Assembly (NCBI GenBank): GCA_044356825.1
Contig: JBIKVM010000079.1
Location: 1-11,774 of the forward strand
DNA: 11,774 nt
Direction of reading: 5' to 3'
Source: JAUREX01 sp044356825
Lineage (GTDB): Bacteria; Pseudomonadota; Alphaproteobacteria; Rhodobacterales; Rhodobacteraceae
In this document: piece by piece, positions 7,074 through 11,774 of the stretch
How the letters are laid out: each line of letters starts with the position of its first letter
Position numbering within the stretch: the first letter of the stretch is position 1
The notes under the pieces: generated by a model
The model's input: only the letters and a program-made list of their open reading frames with translations
Database searches by the model: none
Told to the model about the DNA's origin: nothing
Position numbers and translations under genes: made by a program

Positions 7074-7895
7074 ATGCCGACCGCGCGGCGCATCGCCTGG
7101 GCCTGCCACGGGCTCCTGGCCGTCACGATCCTCTTCCTGCTCTCGCCCGCGGTTGACATCGCGGTGTCGGGCCTCTTTCACGATCCGGCGCGGGGCTTCG
7201 AACTGATCGGGGTCGGCTGGGCCGAGGGGGTGCGCCATGCGCTCTGGCGGCTCTCGATCCTGATGGTTCTCGTCTCGGCGCTCTGGCCGCTGCTCGCTCT
7301 CTGGTCGCGGCGGGGCTGGGCGCCCGGACCGCTCGGGCGCCTGCTCGGGGCCAAGGGGGGCGCGATCTGGGCGCGGTTCGCCGCCGGGCCGGGGGTGCGC
7401 GCGGGGCGGGTGCTGCGCGCGATCCCGGGGCGGGTCTGGGGTTTTTCGGCGGCGCTCTTTCTGCTGGGTCCCGGCCTCCTCGTGAATGTCATCCTCAAGG
7501 AATACTGGGGGCGCGAGCGGCCGACGGGCATCGAGGCCTTCGGCGGCGCCCATCCCTACACGCCCCCCTTCCAGATCCCCGGAAGCTGCGCGCACAATTG
7601 CTCGTTCGTCTCGGGCGAGGGGTCGGGGTCGATGGCGACCGCGCTCGTCTTCGTCGCGATCGCGTCCCATCTGCCGCGCGGCGCGGCCGTCGCGCTGATG
7701 GCGGCGGGCGCGGTTGTCGCGGTTCTGGGCGGGGGCTTGCGCGTCGCGATGGGGGGGCACTTCCTGTCGGATGTGCTGATCGGCGCGATCCTGACCTATA
7801 TCCTGGCCGAGGCGCTGGCGCGGCCGATCCTCGGCGCGCCGCTCGCTTATCGGGCGACGGCCCCAAGGCAGCCCGCCCCGACCGCCACGATTTGA
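7074..7895 (+). CDS. PAP2-superfamily membrane phosphatase
   Basis: 273 aa with about five or six hydrophobic segments. PAP2 phosphatases remove phosphate from lipid phosphates or pyrophosphates at the membrane surface, using a His nucleophile. Motif C1 is KEYWGRERP (142-150, K-x6-RP). Motif C3 is R223-x5-H229-x3-D233 and holds the nucleophile His229. In motif C2, usually PSGH, the sequence reads VSGE (179-182), so the general-acid His is replaced by Glu182. Two cysteines (172, 176) lie just before C2. The start was chosen at the ATG four bases after the DUF3035 stop, where the first membrane segment begins; the frame is open further upstream but there overlaps DUF3035. LpxE-type lipid A phosphatases, undecaprenyl-pyrophosphate phosphatases and phosphatidylglycerophosphatases all share this fold, so the substrate is uncertain. 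The last 49 bases overlap the convergent GT-C gene. Confidence 0.87.
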   Translation: MPTARRIAWACHGLLAVTILFLLSPAVDIAVSGLFHDPARGFELIGVGWAEGVRHALWRLSILMVLVSALWPLLALWSRRGWAPGPLGRLLGAKGGAIWARFAAGPGVRAGRVLRAIPGRVWGFSAALFLLGPGLLVNVILKEYWGRERPTGIEAFGGAHPYTPPFQIPGSCAHNCSFVSGEGSGSMATALVFVAIASHLPRGAAVALMAAGAVVAVLGGGLRVAMGGHFLSDVLIGAILTYILAEALARPILGAPLAYRATAPRQPAPTATI

Positions 7896-9313
7896 AACGC
7901 CCGTCCGCCGTGCACGCCCTCGGCCGCGACCCAGCGTGCCAGCACCGGGCCGGGCGTGGGGCAGGGGACGGGCTGGTTCTCGGGGCCGAACCACAGCACC
8001 GGGGCGTCCTCGGCGATCATCCCGGCCGGCAGGGCGTAGCGCAGCGCGTAATGATGCGGCACCGGCTGCCCCTCGGGCAGGGCAAAGACCGCGACATCCC
8101 CAGCCCCGCCGCGCGCCTTCGTGCGATAGAAGAGATCGGCCAGCAGCGAGCGGTCCGAGGCCACGATGACGGGCGCATCCATCCCCGCCCGCGCGACTGC
8201 GATCGCGGCCGCCGAGACCTCGGCCTGGCCGAGCTGGCGCCGCAGCACGAGCCGCCCGTCGGGGCTTCGGATCGCATCGGCCTGGGTGAAGGCCACCGGC
8301 AGCGCGAGGCAGAGTGCGAGGTTCACGGCCACCGCCCCGGCCCGCAGCGCGGGCCGCCGCCCGAGGAGGATCGCGACCGCGAGCGCGCCCGGCACATAGG
8401 CCCCGACCGCCCAGTTCGCATAGGCATGCGACGCGAGCGCCTGCGCCGTCACGATCGCGAGCGGCGCTGCCGCCACGAGCAGGAGCCCCCCCTCCGCCCC
8501 GCCACGCCGCACGGTCAGCCTCGCAAGCCCCGCCAGCAGCACGGCAAACACGATCGGCCCCGCGACCGCGAATTGCGCGGCCACGAAGACCGCCGCCCCC
8601 GACCAGTTCAGCGCGAAGCCCTGCCAGTCGGCATTCTCGGCCGTATGCTGGAAGGTCGGAAAGCCCATCAGCGCGTTCCAGATCAGGTTCGGGGCAAAGA
8701 CCGCCAGCGCCACCGCCGCCGCGGTCCCGATCTGCGCGCGCGAAAGCCGCCAGTCGGCCCGCGCGAGCATCGCCGCCCCCATCCCCGCGGCCGCGAAGAT
8801 GAGCGCGTACTTCGACATCATCCCGAGCCCGAGGCAGAGGCCGAAGAGCCCCGCATCCCATCGCCCGCCCCCCGCCGCCGCCCGGTGCCAGAACACCAGC
8901 GCAAAGGCGATCGCGCACATGAGCGGGGTGTCGGTCGAGACGAGGATCGACCCCAGCCCGACCGCCGGCAAGGTGGCAAAGATCACCCCCGCCCAGGCCC
9001 CCGTGACCGGGCCCGCCAGCCGCACCCCGAGCCACATGACGCCCACGGCCGTCAGCGCGTGCATCACCGGCAGCCAGGCGCGGATGGCGACGTCGCCATC
9101 GCTGCCAAGGAGTTCGGTCGAGGCGCGGATCAGCCAGCCGATCATCGGGGGCTTCGAATAATGCCCGAAGGTCAGCTCGCGCCCCCAGAGCCAGTACTGG
9201 CTCTCATCGACGAAGAGGTCGATCGCGAGCGCGGGCAGAAACGCGATCCGCCAGGCCGTCAGCCCGAGGATGAGCGCGAGCGCGCCGAGGATCGCGCTAT
9301 TCGGCCGCGCCAC
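7847..9313 (-). CDS. ArnT/PMT-family GT-C glycosyltransferase
   Basis: 488 aa polytopic membrane protein with roughly ten hydrophobic segments followed by a soluble C-terminal region (from about 340). GT-C enzymes of this family (GT39/GT83, PMT_2) take a sugar from a polyprenyl-phosphate donor outside the inner membrane and attach it to lipid A or another envelope acceptor. The first loop contains the expected acidic site FVDESQYW with Asp36-Glu37, then HYSKPP (51-56). A later STDTP (126-130) matches the second conserved acidic motif. It starts with GTG, complementary to 9311-9313, and overlaps the LABN gene by 17 bp. The usual lipid A analogues (ArnT, FlmK) transfer aminoarabinose or galactosamine, but which sugar is used here cannot be read from the sequence. 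Confidence 0.87.
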   Translation of the reverse strand: MARPNSAILGALALILGLTAWRIAFLPALAIDLFVDESQYWLWGRELTFGHYSKPPMIGWLIRASTELLGSDGDVAIRAWLPVMHALTAVGVMWLGVRLAGPVTGAWAGVIFATLPAVGLGSILVSTDTPLMCAIAFALVFWHRAAAGGGRWDAGLFGLCLGLGMMSKYALIFAAAGMGAAMLARADWRLSRAQIGTAAAVALAVFAPNLIWNALMGFPTFQHTAENADWQGFALNWSGAAVFVAAQFAVAGPIVFAVLLAGLARLTVRRGGAEGGLLLVAAAPLAIVTAQALASHAYANWAVGAYVPGALAVAILLGRRPALRAGAVAVNLALCLALPVAFTQADAIRSPDGRLVLRRQLGQAEVSAAAIAVARAGMDAPVIVASDRSLLADLFYRTKARGGAGDVAVFALPEGQPVPHHYALRYALPAGMIAEDAPVLWFGPENQPVPCPTPGPVLARWVAAEGVHGGRAFQIVAVGAGCLGAVAR

Positions 9314-9614
9314 GGCGCCGCTCGGCGTGGATGAGCCAGAGGTTGCGCGAATAGATCACGATGCCCATGCTCTGGCCGAGGATGAAGACCGGATCGCCCC
9401 GGTGCACCGCATAGCTGAAGAGCACGAGCCCCCCGCCGAGCGAGAAATACCAGAACGCGACCGGAATCACCGACTTGCGCGTGCGCTCCGAGGCGATCCA
9501 CTGCACGAGGAAGCGCGCGGTGAACAGAAGTTGCCCGGCAAAGCCGATCACGACCCACCAGAATTCGCCCCAGCCCGCGACGCCGAGGAAGGACCAGACC
9601 GTTTCAATCGCCAT
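9297..9614 (-). CDS. LABN (lipid-A-disaccharide synthase N-terminal-like) membrane protein
   Basis: 105 aa with three hydrophobic segments. It matches the small LABN family by its signatures: GQLLFTARFLVQW (27-39), ERTRKSVIPVAFWYFS (43-58), and GGLVLFSYAVHRGDPVF followed by YSRNLWLIH (88-96). Despite its name the family is not the LpxB catalytic domain. It resembles small membrane proteins that accompany dolichol-phosphate-mannose-synthase-like enzymes and GT-C transferases, and a role in handling or flipping a lipid-linked sugar is only proposed. The ATG was chosen at 9612-9614, where family homology begins; it overlaps the GT2 stop by 11 bp and the GT-C start by 17 bp, indicating translational coupling. 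Confidence 0.85.
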   Translation of the reverse strand: MAIETVWSFLGVAGWGEFWWVVIGFAGQLLFTARFLVQWIASERTRKSVIPVAFWYFSLGGGLVLFSYAVHRGDPVFILGQSMGIVIYSRNLWLIHAERRRGAAE

Positions 9615-10356
9615 CTCGGCGCGCCCCTCCGCTGGCGATTTCGACTGCACGCACCCTCTTGCGCCTTTTGATGAGCCACGCAACCCCCGCGAGGTCGGCG
9701 ATGCCCACGAGCGCGCGCCCGAGGTTGGTATAGTTCGACCGCCCGGCCCCGCGCGGGGCATGGGCGACATCGACATGCGCGACGCGCCAGCCGTCGCGGG
9801 CAAAGAGTGCCGGCAGATAGCGGTGCTGGTGGTTGAAGAAGGGAAGCGCCAGATAGGCGTCGCGCCGAAAGGCCTTGAGGCCGCAGCCCGTGTCGCGCGT
9901 CGAATCCCCGAGCGCCGCGGCCCGGATCGCGTTCGCCATCCTCGACGCCAGCCGCTTCGAGAGGGTGTCGCGCCGCCCGACGCGCTGGCCCGCGACCAGC
10001 CCGAGCCGCGGATCGGCCGTCGGGGCCAGTAGCGGCGCGAGGATCTTGGGCAATTCCGAGGGCGGGTTCTGCCCGTCGCCGTCGAGCGTCGCGACAATCG
10101 CGCCCCGCGCGGCGTTGACGCCCGAATGCACGGCCGCCGACTGCCCGCCCGCCTGCGGATGGCCCAGCACCCTGAGCCAGGGCCGCGTGCGGCCGAGCGC
10201 CACCGCCCGCGCCTCGGTGTCGTCGTCCGACCCGTCGTTGACGATCACGAGTTCGAACGGGCCGAGCGGCGCGCAGGCAGCCTCGATCCCGGCCACGAGG
10301 GCGGCGATGTTCCCCGCCTCGTTGCGCATGGGCGTGACGATCGTGAACTGCACCAT
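9604..10356 (-). CDS. GT2 glycosyltransferase, dolichol/polyprenyl-phosphate sugar synthase type
   Basis: 250 aa soluble GT-A fold enzyme. The nucleotide-sugar domain opens TIVTPMRNEAGNI (5-17). It continues with VIVNDGSDD (37-45, Asp41), the metal-binding DGDGQNPP (92-99) and DTGCGLKAFRRD (155-166), ending the core with HRYLPALF (178-185). This motif set matches polyprenyl-phosphate mannose/glucose synthases such as DPM1 and the ArnC/FlmF group, which load a sugar from a nucleotide donor onto a polyprenyl phosphate at the cytosolic face. No C-terminal membrane helices are present, which fits the separate LABN protein encoded directly downstream. The ATG is complementary to 10354-10356, behind a G-rich stretch. 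The preceding receiver-like gene ends 50 bp upstream on the same strand. Confidence 0.9.
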   Translation of the reverse strand: MVQFTIVTPMRNEAGNIAALVAGIEAACAPLGPFELVIVNDGSDDDTEARAVALGRTRPWLRVLGHPQAGGQSAAVHSGVNAARGAIVATLDGDGQNPPSELPKILAPLLAPTADPRLGLVAGQRVGRRDTLSKRLASRMANAIRAAALGDSTRDTGCGLKAFRRDAYLALPFFNHQHRYLPALFARDGWRVAHVDVAHAPRGAGRSNYTNLGRALVGIADLAGVAWLIKRRKRVRAVEIASGGARRDGD

Positions 10357-10406
10357 CTCGGCCCCCGCGGATTGCGCGTCCTTCTAGGCCGGTTTGCGGG
10401 GCGGGA

Positions 10407-10880
10407 TCAATCCGCTGCGCATGCCTGCGCGGCCCGCTGTCCGAGCACATGCGCGAGCACGCCCAGCAGGGCCGCGCCCGTCACCGGACGCTCCACGGTC
10501 GCTGGGGCAGGGCGTCTTCCGGGTGGGCGGGCTTCGGCCAGGCGGATCACCGGCACCCCGTCCGGCTTGCCCCAGCGTGCGATCCGCAATTTGGCGGTGG
10601 CGACGATGACATCGGGCACGAAACCTGCGGCGCGGGCGTGCGCGCGCGCCGGCGCCGGCGCGGCCCCGACCACGACCTCTGCCCCCGCGAGTGTCAGAAG
10701 CATCTCGATCCTCAGCCGCTCGTCGCTGTCGGGCACGATCACGAGCACGCGCGGATCGAGCGGGATGCCACGCGACATCCGGCGCCCATCCGGGCTGAGC
10801 GTCACGAATGGACGATCGTTCGAAAACTTCGACACCTCAGTTGGCCACCCGGGATTGATCCTTCTGAAAAAGGCGGACAT
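10407..10880 (-). CDS. Degenerate response-regulator receiver-like protein
   Basis: 157 aa from the first ATG. Residues about 44-145 follow the receiver pattern: beta1 RVLVIVPDSDER with the acidic pair Asp51/Asp53, then a helix and LAGAEVV, and beta3 FVPDVIVATAK. A closing RPVTGAALLGVLAHVL resembles alpha5. The site that should hold the phospho-accepting Asp is Thr95, the conserved beta5 Lys is Arg131, and the usual Thr/Ser is missing, so it is unlikely to be phosphorylated normally. No output domain is seen. A second ATG at 10776-10778 (residue 35) would start the protein just ahead of the receiver fold and may be the true start, since neither ATG has a strong ribosome binding site. It could be a divergent or PleD-like pseudo-receiver; the family assignment is moderate. 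Confidence 0.6.
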   Translation of the reverse strand: MSAFFRRINPGWPTEVSKFSNDRPFVTLSPDGRRMSRGIPLDPRVLVIVPDSDERLRIEMLLTLAGAEVVVGAAPAPARAHARAAGFVPDVIVATAKLRIARWGKPDGVPVIRLAEARPPGRRPAPATVERPVTGAALLGVLAHVLGQRAAQACAAD

Positions 10881-11058
10881 GCTGGTAAATATTCAGGATG
10901 TAAACGCCGCAAGGCAAGGGGGGCGGGGATGCGCGTTCGTCATGAGCGAACTCCGCGTCGGGGGCGACAGCGACCGGCGGAAGGGCCCGGCGCGGACCCC
11001 GTTATGCCGCCTGAGATGTTGCGCGACCTCGAAGCCCTGCGCGCGTTGCTCGGGCTGC
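10881..11058. other. Intergenic region between the receiver-like and XRE genes
   Basis: This 178-bp stretch is the largest gap in the window. The part next to the receiver-like gene (about 10881-10915) is AT-richer than its surroundings and reads on the minus strand as TTGCGG followed about 14 bases later by ATATTT, a poor promoter match. It also holds the palindrome at 10935-10951. A plus-strand frame crosses it (see findings), but there is no strong evidence for a gene. Confidence 0.4.
10935..10951. promoter_or_regulatory. Operator-like palindrome upstream of the receiver-like gene
   Basis: On the minus strand it reads GTTCG-C-TCATGA-CGAAC, a perfect 16-bp palindrome interrupted by one extra base. 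It lies 55 bp upstream of the receiver-like ATG, where an operator or activator site would be placed. A much weaker GTTCG-N7-CGA element is at 10818-10832. The XRE regulator encoded next door is a possible binder, which is inference only. Confidence 0.35.
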
Positions 11059-11192
11059 TCAGCGAGGCTGATCGGGCGCGATTACTCGGGCTTGCGCGCC
11101 GTCTTGCAGCGGCTGCCCGTCAGCCAGACGCCGCGCCAGGTCGAGGATCAGCCGGCGGTCCTGAGGCAAGAGTTCTGCCGAAAGGCGCATGA
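11004..11192 (+). other. Doubtful 62-aa plus-strand ORF antisense to the XRE 3' end
   Basis: Begins MPPEMLRDLEALRALLG and continues LSEADRARLLGLARRLAAA. The sequence looks like an amphipathic helical tail and resembles the end of the XRE protein encoded on the opposite strand (LARRLAD). There is no good ribosome binding site at this ATG; an upstream in-frame ATG at 10929 has a G-rich leader. Overlap with a well-supported gene and the presence of the inverted repeat make coincidence more likely than a gene. Confidence 0.15.
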
Positions 11193-11403
11193 TCTCGGTG
11201 ATCTGGAGATCATGATCGGATTGTGAAAACAGCGCCTCGACCCCGACGTCGAGGGCGCGGGCGATGTCGGCGAGCCGGCGCGAATTCGCAGCCTTGTTGC
11301 CGGTCTCGATCTCGCAAAGTTGAGAGCGCGACACCCCTGCGCGATCAGCCAGCGCGCGCTGCGTGAGACCGCGAGAGAGTCGGATTTCGCGGATGCGCAA
11401 CAC
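11059..11403 (-). CDS. XRE-family helix-turn-helix transcriptional regulator
   Basis: 114 aa from a GTG complementary to 11401-11403, preceded by GAAAGG about nine bases upstream. Residues 2-59 form a Cro/CI-type HTH_3 domain: IREIRLSRGLTQRALADRAG, then recognition-helix region VSRSQLCEIETGNK (24-37) and LADIARALDVGVEALF (44-59). A short C-terminal helix, LLPQDRRLILDLARRLADG (78-96), may aid dimerisation. The tail after 97 is low-complexity and coincides with an imperfect inverted repeat. It lies 60 bp downstream of ptsP on the same strand. No target is evident; the palindrome 110 bp beyond its stop codon is a candidate. Confidence 0.88.
   Translation of the reverse strand: MLRIREIRLSRGLTQRALADRAGVSRSQLCEIETGNKAANSRRLADIARALDVGVEALFSQSDHDLQITEIMRLSAELLPQDRRLILDLARRLADGQPLQDGAQARVIAPDQPR
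11085..11145. repeat. Imperfect inverted repeat in the XRE 3' end
   Basis: Arms 11085-11109 and 11121-11145 match at 19 of 25 positions by hand alignment, with an 11-base loop. Both arms encode LARRLA when read outward-in on their respective strands. A transcript from either strand could form a long GC-rich stem-loop. It has no U-tract following, so it is not a typical intrinsic terminator. Confidence 0.55.
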
Positions 11404-11461
11404 GGCGGCGGACCTTTCGGCGACAGGGCACCGGTACGACTTTCGGGATTTTCTGCCTTGA

Positions 11462-11467
11462 TGTCAA
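11462..11467 (-). promoter_or_regulatory. Possible -35 element for the XRE gene
   Basis: A perfect TTGACA on the minus strand overlaps the ptsP stop codon and lies 58 bp upstream of the XRE start. At 17-bp spacing the -10 position reads GAAAGT, a poor match, so the promoter call is weak. Two CCGAAAG direct repeats lie between it and the gene (11413-11419 and 11440-11446). Confidence 0.25.
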
Positions 11468-11774
11468 CGAAGTGCGCCAGCGGTCTGCGCCTCGAGCCAG
11501 TGCGCGAGGGCCGGGCGCACGCTGGAGGCCCCGGTTGCGATGGCACGATCGATGATGCTTTTTGCTTCAATCAGGTTGATTGATCGCAGCGCAGCCTTCA
11601 CTGGCCCGATCGAGGCCGGCCGCATCGACAGCGTCCTCACCCCGAGGGCCGCGAAGGCCACTGCCTCGAGCGGGCGGCCGGCATCCTCGCCGCAAAACGA
11701 CAGCGGCGTGGCGGTTTCCGTGCAGCGCTCGACGATGCGCGAGAGAAAACCCAAGTAGGCCGGATCGAGGGTGT
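11464..11774 (-). CDS. ptsP: 3' end of ptsP, PTS-Ntr phosphoenolpyruvate-protein phosphotransferase (partial)
   Basis: The C-terminal 102 residues are visible; the rest lies beyond the window's right edge. PtsP (enzyme I-Ntr) passes phosphate from phosphoenolpyruvate to NPr in the nitrogen-related PTS relay. The fragment matches the end of the PEP-binding TIM barrel: FLSRIVERC, then PLSFCGEDAGRPLEA with the conserved active-site Cys of the CGE-AG motif, followed by GVRTLSMRPASIGPVKAALR, a signature of the enzyme I C-terminus. It ends with a normal-looking helical tail and a TGA. PEP synthase and pyruvate phosphate dikinase share the barrel, but the SMRPASIGPVK stretch favours PtsP. Confidence 0.88.
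   Translation of the reverse strand, partial: TLDPAYLGFLSRIVERCTETATPLSFCGEDAGRPLEAVAFAALGVRTLSMRPASIGPVKAALRSINLIEAKSIIDRAIATGASSVRPALAHWLEAQTAGALR

Noticed and set aside
7598..9334. 578-aa plus-strand open frame opposite the GT-C gene
   Set aside because: It is Arg/Pro/His-rich with no domain and is antisense to a clear membrane glycosyltransferase.
9615..10097. N-terminal extension of the LABN frame
   Set aside because: It is Arg/Ser-rich and antisense-frame to nothing but fully overlaps GT2 in another frame; the LABN family starts at the ATG at 9612-9614.
11464..11754. Complete 96-aa protein starting at TTG 11754
   Set aside because: The frame continues to the window edge and matches the C-terminus of PtsP, so it is a truncated larger gene.

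Overview
The window looks like chromosomal DNA from a high-GC alphaproteobacterium, most likely of the order Rhodobacterales (Rhodobacteraceae/Paracoccaceae). The evidence is the strongly G/C-biased third codon positions, a DUF1674 (SDHAF4) gene beside rsmB, and the run purH - lspA - DUF3035 lipoprotein, an arrangement I associate with that group from memory. There are no tRNA or rRNA genes, no recognisable insertion sequence and no CRISPR array. Coding density is very high. The longest stretch without a confident gene is about 180 bases (10881-11058).

Layout. (1) 86-2748, plus strand: two tandem secreted proteins. Each has a signal peptide and a nearly identical two-domain Ig-like stalk (about 94 % identical DNA by hand alignment) but an unrelated C-terminal module: an Lcl_C/DUF1566-type C-type-lectin-like domain in the first, a LamG/concanavalin-like domain in the second. 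This is the accessory part of the window and the most unusual. (2) 2753-2974, minus strand: a small SDHAF4-type succinate dehydrogenase assembly factor. (3) 3026-7895, plus strand: a co-directional run of rsmB (16S rRNA m5C methyltransferase), purH (last two steps of IMP synthesis), lspA (lipoprotein signal peptidase), a DUF3035 lipoprotein and a PAP2 membrane phosphatase, with gaps of 1-53 nt. (4) 7847-10880, minus strand: a glycolipid-type cluster whose transcription order is degenerate receiver-like protein, GT2 glycosyltransferase, LABN membrane protein, ArnT/PMT-like GT-C transferase. The last three genes overlap one another, and the last runs 49 bp into the 3' end of the convergent PAP2 gene. 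(5) 11059-11774, minus strand: an XRE-family regulator just downstream of the 3' end of ptsP (PTS-Ntr enzyme I), which runs off the window.

How the genes may work together. LspA matures lipoproteins, and a predicted lipoprotein lies directly behind it. The GT2 + LABN + GT-C trio is typical of making a polyprenyl-phosphate sugar, handling it in the membrane and transferring it outside the inner membrane. With a PAP2 phosphatase across the convergent junction, envelope glycolipid (possibly lipid A) remodelling is a reasonable inference, not a demonstrated function. The tandem stalk/tip proteins look like surface or secreted binding proteins with exchangeable tips. Small-scale signals of interest are an 11-G tract inside lspA, a near-perfect palindrome upstream of the receiver-like gene, and a large imperfect inverted repeat in the 3' end of the XRE gene.
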